Made by a program: the position numbers and the translations under genes. A DNA stretch of 64,000 nucleotides from Pragia fontium DSM 5563 = ATCC 49100. GTDB lineage: Bacteria; Pseudomonadota; Gammaproteobacteria; Enterobacterales; Enterobacteriaceae. The stretch lies in NCBI RefSeq assembly GCF_900112475.1, contig NZ_FOLW01000010.1, forward strand, positions 52,581 to 116,580, given 5' to 3'. The notes below the pieces were generated by a model. The model did not search any database. It saw only the letters and a program-made list of their open reading frames with translations, and had not been told where the DNA came from. Positions 16,799 to 25,229 of this stretch are shown here, in pieces. Positions within the stretch are counted from its first letter, which is position 1, and the number at the start of each line of letters is the position of its first letter.

Positions 16799-17317
16799 AT
16801 GTTATCCAGAAGGAATCTTTTGATATCTGGTGCGGCCCTGACCGGATTCGCCGTACTCAGATCCGCACTATCTTGGGCCTCAGAGCCTAACGAAAGCAGT
16901 GATAGCGCTATTTTCTTTAAGCTCTCTCTGTTATTAACCAGCAGAAAACACCTCAGCCCGGTCGTGGCACAACGTGCGTTGCACGGTCTGGTCACCGAGG
17001 ATGCTCAATTTCTACAAAATATGCGGCAGCTTTCAACGGCGATGACGCACGAAAATATCACTTCAGCTGACCAACTTTACGGTCATCCGCTAATGAACGG
17101 TTCCTTTGGTGACACGGCTAAAAAGATTCTTTCAGCTTGGTATCTTGGCTATACCGGTACGCCAGTGCCCTTACGAGCGTCCGATAGTACTCGATTTGTT
17201 ACTTATACCGACGCATTAGCCTACGCGCCAACTCTTGATGCTACCGTCATCCCAACCTACTCTCGCGGACGTACCAACTACTGGGTACAACCACCGGTGA
17301 CCATAAAAAACGATTAA
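16799..17317 (+). CDS. Sugar/polyol dehydrogenase small subunit (Tat-exported)
   Basis: A 172-residue protein beginning with a twin-arginine signal (MLSRRNLLISGAALTGFAVL). The mature part fits the small-subunit family of membrane-bound sorbitol/fructose/gluconate dehydrogenases, with the conserved end ILSAWYLGYTG ... TYTDALAYAP ... WVQPP. This subunit helps export the flavoprotein through the Tat system, as known for fructose and gluconate dehydrogenases. First of three genes in the order small subunit, flavoprotein, cytochrome. The substrate cannot be set from sequence. Confidence 0.85.
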   Translation: MLSRRNLLISGAALTGFAVLRSALSWASEPNESSDSAIFFKLSLLLTSRKHLSPVVAQRALHGLVTEDAQFLQNMRQLSTAMTHENITSADQLYGHPLMNGSFGDTAKKILSAWYLGYTGTPVPLRASDSTRFVTYTDALAYAPTLDATVIPTYSRGRTNYWVQPPVTIKND

Positions 17318-17343
17318 CACCCGTTTAAGATGTGAGCAATGCC

Positions 17344-18933
17344 ATGAACAACCAATATGACGCCGATGTGATTGTCATCGGTTCAGGTGCGCTCGGCAGT
17401 AATGCCGCAACCGTCCTTGCCAACAAGGGTAAATCGGTGATTATTCTCGAAGCCGGAGAAAAGATCCCTCGCTGGAAAATTGTTGAAAACTTCAGAAATT
17501 CATCGAAAAAAAGTAACTATAACTCGCCATACCCCAATGAACCTTGGGCTCGTCATTCTTATGATGAGCAGTACATTGAAAATACCGGTCCGTTTGATTT
17601 CCGCCCCGGTATGCTGAAATTGGTGGGTGGCACCACTTGGCACTGGGCTGCCGCCTGTTGGCGCTCTTTACCGAATGATATGAAGCTGAAGTCGCTGTAT
17701 GGCGTGGGGCGAGACTGGCCGATGGAATACAGTGAACTTGAGCCGTATTACCAGAAAGCGGAGGAGGCATTAGGCGTCTGCGGTAGTGATACTGACGATC
17801 AGAGTGGACAGGGAGGCGGTGCTTTTCCTCCTCGTTCCAAACCTTACCCGATGGAGCCGGAGGGGGAAACTTATCTATTTCAGCGCTTAAAAAGCCGTCT
17901 GAGTCCGGTGGGCTATCACTTTATCCATGAACCGAACGGGCGTGCTACCCGGGCTTATGACAGTCGGCCTGCCTGTAGCGGTAATAATAACTGTATGCCG
18001 GTGTGCCCAATTGGTTCGATGTACAGTGACGATGTGCATGCCCAGCATGCGGAAGATGCCGGTGCGATGCTGATGACAGACTCTACTGCCTGGAAATTAG
18101 AAAAGGGCACTGACGACAAAATTGTTGCTGTGCATGTGCGTAGTTCTAAAGGTCTTGAGACTCGGCTAACGGCAAAATATTTTATTGTGGCTGCCCACGG
18201 GCTGGAAACGCCAAAACTGCTGTTGCTGTCGGATGTGGCCAACAGTTCCGATCAGGTTGGCCGCAACCTGATGGATCATACCGGAATGGGGTTACAGTTT
18301 CTCGCTGATGAACCGCTATGGCCGGGACGCGGAGCCGTCCAGCAGGGTGGAATATTTAACAATCGGGACGGCGATTTTCGTCGAAATCGTGCCGCGATTA
18401 AACACGCCATTTCTAACAATGTACCCAACATGACTGTTGCCAGCCGCCTGATAGCAAAGGGTGTTGTTGGCGCCGAGTTAGACAAGCAGATCCGCCATCA
18501 GGCATCGCGTTGGGTTGATATATCGTCGGTGTTTGAAATTCTACCTCAGGCGACGAATACCGTACGCCCGAGCACGACGCGTAAAGACGCATTGGGTATT
18601 CCAATGCTGACCGTCCACTATGAAGTGGATGATTACGTTAAGGCCGCTAAGTCGGTGGTTGATGCTGATTACCAACAATTCGTCAGCTTGATGGGCGGTA
18701 CGGTGATTGAAGATAACACCGGCTGGCAGAATCGTGATCACATTATGGGAACCGTCATTATGGGGACTAGCCCGAAAGATTCGGTCGTGAATCATGAATG
18801 TCGTTGTTGGGATCATAGCAATTTATTTCTGGCGACCACCGGTGTCATTCCCGCTTCTGGCGTGGTTAATCCAACGTTGACCGGTGTTGCATTGAGCATT
18901 CGTGCGGCTGAAATCATCATTCGTGAGATTTGA
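17344..18933 (+). CDS. GMC-family FAD dehydrogenase large subunit
   Basis: Flavoprotein of about 529 residues that oxidises a sugar, sugar acid or polyol in the periplasm. The FAD-binding motif VIVIGSGALGS lies at residues 9-19 and the C-terminal GMC signature is NPTLTG. Cys211, Cys217 and Cys221 (ACSGNNNCMPVCPIG) match the iron-sulphur ligand region described for this subfamily (3Fe-4S). It has no signal of its own and is likely carried out by the Tat-exported small subunit. An in-frame GTG at 17332 is an alternative start. It nearly abuts the cytochrome gene. Could be gluconate, 2-ketogluconate, sorbitol or fructose dehydrogenase. Confidence 0.9.
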   Translation: MNNQYDADVIVIGSGALGSNAATVLANKGKSVIILEAGEKIPRWKIVENFRNSSKKSNYNSPYPNEPWARHSYDEQYIENTGPFDFRPGMLKLVGGTTWHWAAACWRSLPNDMKLKSLYGVGRDWPMEYSELEPYYQKAEEALGVCGSDTDDQSGQGGGAFPPRSKPYPMEPEGETYLFQRLKSRLSPVGYHFIHEPNGRATRAYDSRPACSGNNNCMPVCPIGSMYSDDVHAQHAEDAGAMLMTDSTAWKLEKGTDDKIVAVHVRSSKGLETRLTAKYFIVAAHGLETPKLLLLSDVANSSDQVGRNLMDHTGMGLQFLADEPLWPGRGAVQQGGIFNNRDGDFRRNRAAIKHAISNNVPNMTVASRLIAKGVVGAELDKQIRHQASRWVDISSVFEILPQATNTVRPSTTRKDALGIPMLTVHYEVDDYVKAAKSVVDADYQQFVSLMGGTVIEDNTGWQNRDHIMGTVIMGTSPKDSVVNHECRCWDHSNLFLATTGVIPASGVVNPTLTGVALSIRAAEIIIREI

Positions 18934-18935
18934 AT

Positions 18936-20330
18936 ATGAAGATTGATTGCAAACGTTTAACCGTTGTCACGGTGCTGATAGGGCTTTTTGTCTCTTTCCC
19001 GTTGCTGGCGGTAGAATCTGAAGCTAATAACGCGTTGATTGAACGGGGTAAATATATTGCTATTGCTGCCGACTGCGCAGCTTGCCATCGTCAAGCGGTT
19101 GAAAACGGAGTGCCGTTTGCCGGAGGCTATGCTATTGCGTCGCCGATGGGGAACATTATTGCCAGCAATATTACCCCATCCCGACAGTTTGGTATTGGTA
19201 ACTATACCGAGATACAGTTTGCTGATGCGGTGCGTAGAGGTCTGGCGCAAGACGGTAGAAACCTTTATCCAGCAATGCCTTATACGGCCTATTATGGCAT
19301 CAGTGATCAGGATATCCATGCACTTTACGCGTACTTTATGCAGGGCGTAAAACCGGCAGATATAGCGCCAACGGCGGTTACTGATCTGGGGTTTCCTTTC
19401 AATATTAGACAGGTCATGCTGGGCTGGAACCTGCTGTATCGAAACGAAAAACAGCTTGAAAAACAGGCAGGTATTTCTGAGCAATTATACCGGGGGCAGT
19501 ATTTAGTTGAGGTACTGGGGCATTGCAGTACGTGCCATACGCCGCGCAATATGATGATGGCAGAGAAGAGTAGCCTGTACTTGTCGGGTAGCCCCCTCGG
19601 TGGTTGGTATGCGCCAAATATTACCTCGGATAGCAGCGGTATTGCTGGCTGGAGTCAGCGCGATTTGGTGACCTATTTGCAAACTGGTCATCTGGCGAAT
19701 AAAGCTCAGGCGGCAGGTCCGATGGCCGAAGCGGTTGAGAAAAGTTTTCGCTTTATGACGGATGAAGATCTGAACGCCATGGCCGCATGGATTAAACAGG
19801 TACCTGCCGTTTCTACCCCAGTAGCCACTAAATCGCCGCGGTCGTTAGCAACCGATATTAACAACGTTATTATTGGTCAAGGTAATCAGGCTTCGCTGGT
19901 GGATATTTCACAAACCGACGGAGCTACGCTGTATGAAAGCGCCTGTGCCAGCTGTCATGGTCGGCAGGGACAAGGGACTGCCGATAATTTTTATCCATCA
20001 TTAACCCACAATAGCGCTGTTTCCGGCCCAGGCCCACAGAATCTGGTCATGACCATTGTAATGGGCATTCAGCGCAAAGGCAGTGACGGTGAAGTCAGTA
20101 TGCCGGCTTTTGGTCAACAGATGAATAATGAGCAGATTGCTTCACTCAGCAACTATGTACGTAATCAGTTTGCCAATATTGACGATAGGCTAACGGCAGA
20201 AAACGTACAGATGTTACGCAACGGCGGTGAGTTACCGTTTATCGTGCTCTATCTGAATTGGCTAATGGGGGCCGGTGCTGTGATAGTGCTGCTGATCCTG
20301 TTTGGCTTAATGCGGTTGAGGAAACGATAA
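18936..20330 (+). CDS. Triheme cytochrome c subunit of the sugar dehydrogenase
   Basis: A 464-residue membrane-anchored cytochrome. Signal peptide at residues 1-25; three heme c sites CAACH (Cys47), CSTCH (Cys197) and CASCH (Cys337), each with a later Met ligand candidate; one C-terminal membrane helix (LMGAGAVIVLLILFGLM) ending in RLRKR. It passes electrons from the flavoprotein to ubiquinone or an oxidase in the inner membrane. ATG at 18936 lies 2 bases after the flavoprotein stop. Confidence 0.93.
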   Translation: MKIDCKRLTVVTVLIGLFVSFPLLAVESEANNALIERGKYIAIAADCAACHRQAVENGVPFAGGYAIASPMGNIIASNITPSRQFGIGNYTEIQFADAVRRGLAQDGRNLYPAMPYTAYYGISDQDIHALYAYFMQGVKPADIAPTAVTDLGFPFNIRQVMLGWNLLYRNEKQLEKQAGISEQLYRGQYLVEVLGHCSTCHTPRNMMMAEKSSLYLSGSPLGGWYAPNITSDSSGIAGWSQRDLVTYLQTGHLANKAQAAGPMAEAVEKSFRFMTDEDLNAMAAWIKQVPAVSTPVATKSPRSLATDINNVIIGQGNQASLVDISQTDGATLYESACASCHGRQGQGTADNFYPSLTHNSAVSGPGPQNLVMTIVMGIQRKGSDGEVSMPAFGQQMNNEQIASLSNYVRNQFANIDDRLTAENVQMLRNGGELPFIVLYLNWLMGAGAVIVLLILFGLMRLRKR

Positions 20331-20403
20331 GCCTTATCGTGGGAAAGTCTCGCCTCAATGTTTTATGCTGAAAAAAGGGCAAGTACTCAATTTACCGTGT
20401 ACT

Positions 20404-20441
20404 CAAAAAAAGCTGTATCGGTAATAAACACGATACAGCTT
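20404..20441 (-). terminator. Terminator of tsuA-tsuB
   Basis: AAGCTGTATCG (20410-20420) and CGATACAGCTT (20431-20441) form an 11-bp stem around ten bases. On the minus strand the stem runs straight into a T tract, as expected for the operon ending at 20516. It may also stop the plus-strand dehydrogenase operon. Confidence 0.85.
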
Positions 20442-20515
20442 ATTAAATCCAATCAGTTTTTAGTATTAGCATCAGATATAAGTCATGCTGATATCTGGTT
20501 TATTCCGGTAAATTT

Positions 20516-20743
20516 TTACCCTTTCTGGATACTAATTTGCCATTGAGCATCGCCAGTTTGTTTAAAGCTGGTGACTTGATGACCATCTTCAACCGCCCAG
20601 CGGGGTAAGTTTTCTGTTGCTTGAGCGCAGTCATACTCAATAACCAGCGTATCGCCGCTATTGAGTTCAGCAATGTGTTTTTTCGCTTCAATTAAAGGAA
20701 AAGGGCAAAGTTTTCCAGTGGTATCTAATGTTAATGTTTTCAT
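20516..20743 (-). CDS. tsuB: TusA-family sulfur carrier partner of thiosulfate importer (YeeD)
   Basis: A 75-residue protein of the TusA/SirA fold, with the sulfur-handling Cys in KLCPFPLIEAK near residue 13. Length and sequence (ATENLPRWAVEDGHQV) match E. coli YeeD/TsuB, which works with TsuA to bring thiosulfate into the cell. Four bases separate it from the tsuA stop, so the two are co-transcribed. Distinguished from YedF by the CPFP motif and by its neighbour. Confidence 0.9.
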   Translation of the reverse strand: MKTLTLDTTGKLCPFPLIEAKKHIAELNSGDTLVIEYDCAQATENLPRWAVEDGHQVTSFKQTGDAQWQISIQKG

Positions 20744-20747
20744 TTTT

Positions 20748-21782
20748 TTATGCCTTTTGTTGTTTAACTAATTGATTAGGAATAATAATGGTGAAATAAC
20801 TCACCAACCAACTTCCTAAAAGAATGCAGGGAATAAACAGCCAACCTTGCCAGGAAAACCAAGCGGTATTTACTACGGTATTACCTAACATACAGCCACC
20901 AGCCAGTCCGCTACCGATTCCCATAAACAACCCACCCGCCAGACTTTTTGCCAGCGTTGGCCATCCTGGAGAACGTAGTCTTAACTCCTGACTGCCCCAT
21001 GCAGCCACTAAAGCTCCGACAAAAATCCCCATTAATAAATATCCTGCCCAGCCAAAGAATCCGGTTTTACCTTCCGTTAGCAATGAGAAGAGTTGTGCAC
21101 TGGGCCCGCTGATCCCTAATCCGCCAACTCGGCCAGACATCAAACTTGATGGCCAGGCTAATAAAGCAATAACGGCAATAAAAATCGCGGTAATAAAAGG
21201 GTGCCACCTCGCTTCAAATAACCAATGTGCGAGACCTTGTTTACGCGGTTCCGGCTGTGGAATGGAATACGGCTTTCTTTTTAAATGGCGATAAACTAAA
21301 AAGACCGTGATGAAGGTTAAGAATAGGACGGCAACCCAGGGAGAAATGTTCAAGGTTTGGGTCAGCGAAGCATCAGGTAACGATGGGGCATTAATAGGAG
21401 CAAATAGCTGCTTACCGCTTGGCTGGCGGATATACCAGCTGGAAACGACAAAGCCTACCACTGCAATCATACTTCCCGCTAAGCCTTCAGCAGCACGATA
21501 ATAAGCGCCGGTAGAGCATGAACCGGCCAAACCCATTCCTATGCCAAACGTGACGCCACCAACCAATGTTGCCAGCCAGTGAAAATCGCCGGAAGGTAAT
21601 TTTGCCCAATCTAGCGCGATGAAAGCGAACAGCCCTATGCTTTGCAGAGTAATAATAATCAGAATGGCAATCGTCATTCGACTATCGCGGAATAGGTAGA
21701 GATCGCGTAGCCCACCGGCCATGCAGAAACGGCCACGCTGCATGATAAAACCGAGAAGAAAGCCCAAAAACAGACCTGTCAT
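20748..21782 (-). CDS. tsuA: Thiosulfate importer (YeeE/YedE family)
   Basis: A 344-residue inner-membrane protein with about nine helices. The three transport cysteines of the family are present: RGRFCMAGG (Cys20), AGSCSTG (about residue 90) and GGCMLGN (about residue 295). Overall similarity to E. coli YeeE/TsuA is clear, with LFEARWHPF in the central loop. AGGAG lies upstream of the ATG at 21782. Imported thiosulfate can feed cysteine synthesis through the CysM pathway; cysE is elsewhere in this window. Confidence 0.92.
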   Translation of the reverse strand: MTGLFLGFLLGFIMQRGRFCMAGGLRDLYLFRDSRMTIAILIIITLQSIGLFAFIALDWAKLPSGDFHWLATLVGGVTFGIGMGLAGSCSTGAYYRAAEGLAGSMIAVVGFVVSSWYIRQPSGKQLFAPINAPSLPDASLTQTLNISPWVAVLFLTFITVFLVYRHLKRKPYSIPQPEPRKQGLAHWLFEARWHPFITAIFIAVIALLAWPSSLMSGRVGGLGISGPSAQLFSLLTEGKTGFFGWAGYLLMGIFVGALVAAWGSQELRLRSPGWPTLAKSLAGGLFMGIGSGLAGGCMLGNTVVNTAWFSWQGWLFIPCILLGSWLVSYFTIIIPNQLVKQQKA

Positions 21783-22021
21783 AGGGGGAAACTCCTGTCG
21801 TTATAGGTATTACTATAGATAAATGGTAAAAATACGGGCGGAAGTGTACTGCTTTTTAAGAGAAGGGAGTTAATGACATTCTACAAAATGGGATAAAAAT
21901 ATCATATTTAAACAGTGGGCAAATCTTTCCAAATCAACCACCGCCGGAAGATCATCAGTATTCAGCTACAGACAGCGGTAGGCTGGTTTCTCCATTGCTC
22001 GCGTTATTTCATTGATATAAA

Positions 22022-22123
22022 TTAGTGGGTGAGGCCAATCAGACTCCCTTCAAACTCACAGATAAGCCAAAAGAACATCAATAACGCTACACCGATAGTC
22101 ATAAAGACTAATTTATCATTCAT
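22022..22123 (-). CDS. Small membrane protein, 33 residues
   Basis: MNDKLVFMTIGVALLMFFWL continues to ICEFEGSLIGLTH. One hydrophobic helix at residues 6-22, then a short polar tail. A strong ribosome binding site (AAGGATGTGTAGCG before ATG) supports translation. It stands alone between tsuA and a secreted protein gene. I cannot assign it to a named family; many enterobacterial single-helix proteins of this size modulate larger membrane complexes. Too short for standard gene finders. Confidence 0.6.
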   Translation of the reverse strand: MNDKLVFMTIGVALLMFFWLICEFEGSLIGLTH

Positions 22124-22286
22124 CGCTACACATCCTTGTTATGCTATTTACTGACAGAACCAGATTCCCTGATGAGGAATAGCATAATCATTGGTAGATC
22201 TTTCACAACCCATTTGATTGTTTATTTTTACGGCATCTCTCCGTTACGGGCTACTGTATTCTTCATCGCTTGAGAACGAGCATGGC

Positions 22287-22706
22287 TTATGGCATGCACT
22301 CAATGACGTCTGGTTTTTGGTAATTGATAATTTTGATCAGTTTAGCCACGTCAAAATCATCATTTTGCTGTTGGTTGACGTGATAGTCTGAGACTTCCAC
22401 TGTGAGCTTGCCGCTGTACCCACATCCTTTTTCTGGTGCTTGGTTGGGAATATCCAATGCCTTACGCGCTTGTTCATAGTCACTGAAGCAGAACCAAAGC
22501 TGGCGTTCATCATTTTTGCTACGCGGAATCTGCTTACCTGTCTGAGCATCCGGTGACATGCAAATATTTTTACCGATCATCTCCATACTCATTTCGTCAG
22601 TGTAAAAGCTATATTCACCGGATAGCGTCATCGTATTTGCAGCAGCGCTACTAAAGCTGATGAAACAGGTTGAGAGGGCAAGCAGCCCTACTTTCAGGCT
22701 TGGCAT
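22287..22706 (-). CDS. Secreted protein of unknown function
   Basis: A 139-residue protein with signal peptide MPSLKVGLLALSTCFISFSSAAA and ATG at 22706 after GGGAGTCACA. The longer frame to 22778 would hide the signal peptide. The mature part has four Cys (ICMSP, WFCFSD, KGCGYSG, ECMP), suggesting two disulphides, and a YSFYTDEMS start. I do not recognise the family. It lies just downstream of the SUKH-like gene, in the same orientation, with a 47-bp gap. Confidence 0.7.
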   Translation of the reverse strand: MPSLKVGLLALSTCFISFSSAAANTMTLSGEYSFYTDEMSMEMIGKNICMSPDAQTGKQIPRSKNDERQLWFCFSDYEQARKALDIPNQAPEKGCGYSGKLTVEVSDYHVNQQQNDDFDVAKLIKIINYQKPDVIECMP

Positions 22707-22753
22707 TGTGACTCCCGTTAATGTTGAGTGTGGCAATGTCATGACGACTGTAT

Positions 22754-23428
22754 TTAAATGCACTGTTTTTCCGCCCAACGGCAGAATGGGTCTTCGCTAT
22801 TGGTGTCACCGATTTCAGCCGGATATTTTACTATTTCCAGAGCCGTATTCGGGATCGTAACGTCAAATGTGCTTGTTACCCATTGTTGATAAGCCTTATT
22901 GGGGTATATGTATATGCCGCTGGCGGATTCCGGACTGTTGGGTGGATAAGGATATTCCTCATTCCAGCAAAGTTCGTCGTAGCCAATGGCCATCAGGCGC
23001 AGAAAATCGACCATGTTGTCCGCTAAAACACAGCTGAGTATTGAGCCTGAGCCGGAACCCATATGCACAATTTTAAGTTGGTCTTCATCATCCAGCCATA
23101 ATGCTGCTTCGGAACCTTCGGCTCCAGTTCTGGCAAAGACGAACAGGCGCTCGGAAATCTGTGGATCGTTTTCTTTTCTGCCAAACCAATATTTTAGTCC
23201 ATCATTTGCGGTTGCGGAGAATTGAATGATGGTACCGCCGTGCCGTTCTTCATCGGTCCAGCTTTGTTCCAGTTTGTCTTGCGGATACAGAAAGCCAATA
23301 CGCTGTTTATCATCGAGATCTTGATAGTGGCCTTGCTGTTCAATCCATTCATAGAGCATAGCCAGTTCATCTGGGATCCAGAGTTTAGTGGGTAAAATAG
23401 CGTTAAGTTGATCGAATAGTTTTCCCAT
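22754..23428 (-). CDS. SMI1/KNR4 (SUKH)-like protein
   Basis: A 224-residue soluble protein with features of the SUKH superfamily: an N-terminal helix pair (LWIPDELAMLYEWIEQQG), an FLYPQDKL strand region, a conserved FARTGAEGSEAALWLD segment and a C-terminal DFLRLMAIGYDELCW block. SUKH proteins often serve as immunity proteins against polymorphic toxins. No toxin gene is nearby, so it is an orphan here. The family assignment rests on pattern only and is moderately sure. Confidence 0.6.
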   Translation of the reverse strand: MGKLFDQLNAILPTKLWIPDELAMLYEWIEQQGHYQDLDDKQRIGFLYPQDKLEQSWTDEERHGGTIIQFSATANDGLKYWFGRKENDPQISERLFVFARTGAEGSEAALWLDDEDQLKIVHMGSGSGSILSCVLADNMVDFLRLMAIGYDELCWNEEYPYPPNSPESASGIYIYPNKAYQQWVTSTFDVTIPNTALEIVKYPAEIGDTNSEDPFCRWAEKQCI

Positions 23429-23547
23429 GATGTGCTCACTCGTTCAGTTTGAGTTGAAGGTAACTTTTGATGTTATAACAGGAAATCAGCGATGAAATCA
23501 GCGGGGCACATCACAACAGGAAAAACAATCAGCAATGGGGCGCTAAA

Positions 23548-23643
23548 TTATCGAAAGCGTTGGCGATATTCACTAGGAGATACCTGAGCTGTGGGGTTTT
23601 TTGTTGCTTTAATCACCTGATATTGCTTGTGATTAGTGGGCAT
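23548..23643 (-). pseudogene. Remnant of an AraC-family regulator C terminus
   Basis: The minus-strand frame ends with QVSPSEYRQRFR and a stop, the canonical last residues of AraC-type DNA-binding domains. Only 31 codons remain open and the helix-turn-helix is gone. It lies in a 300-bp gap between the SUKH-like gene and the metallo-beta-lactamase-fold gene. Most likely a decayed or deleted regulator; a chance match is possible because it is short. Confidence 0.5.
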
Positions 23644-23730
23644 AGTTTTTATATTGCTTCAATAACGCTGTTTGATAAGACGGATGTCGCTTTCTATCGG
23701 TGGGTAAGCGAGTAACCAATAAGGAATGCT

Positions 23731-24564
23731 ATGAAGTTAACAGTCTTGCTGGATAATAATACCCTGATCGATCGCTATTTGATTGGTGAGCCGGGTGTGT
23801 GCTACCACATTGATATTGATGGCCGGCAGGTTTTGTTAGATACCGGTTACTCTAATGTGTTTATGCAAAATGCCGATATTTTAGGCATCGACTTAAAGCA
23901 GGTGGATACTATTATTTTGTCCCATGGGCATAACGATCATACCTGGGGATTGGGTCATTTAATGCAATATTTCGATCGTACCGATCGGCCAACGGATAAG
24001 CGCATTCAACTCGTTGCCCATCCTGATGCTTTTGCGCCGAAGTTCTACGGCGATAAAATTATTGGCGCAAACTATCCGCAGGACTGCTATAGCAATTATC
24101 TGGATAAGGTCGAAACTAAGGAACCTTACTACATTACCGATAACTTGCTGTTTCTGGGTGAAATAAAACGTACCAACGACTTTGAGGCACAGCGTCCGGT
24201 TGGCCAGACCAAAGATTGCTGTGGCAATTTGGTGAGTGACTATGTACTGGATGATAGTGCCTTGGTGTATACCGGCCCGGATGGTCTGGTGGTGATTTCC
24301 GGATGCTCCCATTCTGGTATCTGTAACATTGTGGACTATGCAATTAGCGTAACCGGCGATAAACGTGTGTCAGCGGTGATAGGCGGTTTCCATTTACAGA
24401 ACGCCAGTAACACCTTGATGGCTCGTACCGCTGAACATTTAGGACGTATACAGCCAGAGAGTTTGTATCCTTGCCACTGTACCGATCTTAACGCCAAAAT
24501 CGCACTGGCTCAGAGCACCAATGTGAACGAGGTCGGCGTAGGAAAAGTATTAGAGTTTGCCTAA
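23731..24564 (+). CDS. Metallo-beta-lactamase-fold hydrolase
   Basis: A 277-residue soluble protein with the metal-binding motif SHGHNDH at residues 64-70, later histidines in GCSHSGICN (about residue 192) and GGFHLQNAS, and PCHCTDLNAK near the C terminus. This pattern fits the COG1237 group (dihydropterin-ribofuranosyl aminobenzene phosphate synthase-like MBL proteins), whose bacterial members mostly lack known substrates. AGGAATGCT precedes the ATG. It is followed 45 bp later by an acetyltransferase gene in the same orientation. Confidence 0.85.
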   Translation: MKLTVLLDNNTLIDRYLIGEPGVCYHIDIDGRQVLLDTGYSNVFMQNADILGIDLKQVDTIILSHGHNDHTWGLGHLMQYFDRTDRPTDKRIQLVAHPDAFAPKFYGDKIIGANYPQDCYSNYLDKVETKEPYYITDNLLFLGEIKRTNDFEAQRPVGQTKDCCGNLVSDYVLDDSALVYTGPDGLVVISGCSHSGICNIVDYAISVTGDKRVSAVIGGFHLQNASNTLMARTAEHLGRIQPESLYPCHCTDLNAKIALAQSTNVNEVGVGKVLEFA

Positions 24565-24609
24565 AGTCGGTTTGAAAAAGTTGGTAATAAACGAAAGGAC
24601 GATGTCATT

Positions 24610-25101
24610 GTGGAATCGATAAAAATAAGAACGGCATTGCCGCAAGATGTTGCTCGATGCTATGAGATTGAAACAACTGCCTATGAAGGTGATGAAGCCG
24701 CGACCGAAGCGAAAATTGCCAAGCGCATTGAAGTCTATCCTGAAGGATTTTTGCTGTTGGAAACGGTAGAAGGCATTACCGGTTTTATCAACAGCGGCTG
24801 TGCTTATGATGTTGTTATGTCTGATGAAGAGTTTAAAGAGCTAATTGGTCACGACTCTGACGCACCGAATGTGGTGATTATGTCAGTAGTTGTTGATCCG
24901 GATTTTCAGGGAAAGGGCTATTCTGCCGTTTTAATGAAGGCATTTATTCAGCATATGCAGGAATTGGGTAAGAAAACCATTCATCTAATGTGCAAACAGC
25001 GTCATATTGGGCTGTATGAAAAATTTGGTTTTGTTTACGTTAAACAGTCTGAATCCGATCACGGTGGCATGTCGTGGCACGAGATGGTCATGGATATTTA
25101 A
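24610..25101 (+). CDS. GNAT-family N-acetyltransferase
   Basis: A 163-residue GCN5-related acetyltransferase. The acetyl-CoA motif A is VIMSVVVDPDFQGKGYSAVLM around residues 97-117, and motif B is GLYEKFGFV. It begins with GTG at 24610. A 6-codon frame starting at ATG 24602 with a better-spaced AAAGGA overlaps the GTG out of frame and ends at 24622, so coupling from a leader peptide is possible. The substrate is unknown. Confidence 0.85.
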   Translation: MESIKIRTALPQDVARCYEIETTAYEGDEAATEAKIAKRIEVYPEGFLLLETVEGITGFINSGCAYDVVMSDEEFKELIGHDSDAPNVVIMSVVVDPDFQGKGYSAVLMKAFIQHMQELGKKTIHLMCKQRHIGLYEKFGFVYVKQSESDHGGMSWHEMVMDI

Positions 25102-25229
25102 TGGGGAATCATCAGCTTTCGAATGGCACTCTCCAAATGTTTGTGTGGCGCACTGGTGGACATCAAAGGGTGTTTTTTGCTGCTGAAGAGTGCGCTATAA
25201 TCATTGTTCGATGATGGGGAGAGTAATGT

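Noticed and set aside
16502..20330. selC-associated genomic island
   Set aside because: No integrase, no repeat of the tRNA 3' end and no mobility genes are seen; the dehydrogenase operon looks like ordinary chromosomal content.
11761..20330. Selenoprotein gene with in-frame UGA near the sel genes
   Set aside because: The dehydrogenase subunits read through without internal stops, and no formate dehydrogenase fragment is visible.
20516..21782. Selenium-linked yedE-yedF pair
   Set aside because: Sequence details (CPFPLIEAK, LFEARWHPF, length 344) fit yeeE-yeeD (tsuA-tsuB) for thiosulfate better than yedE-yedF, despite the nearby sel genes.
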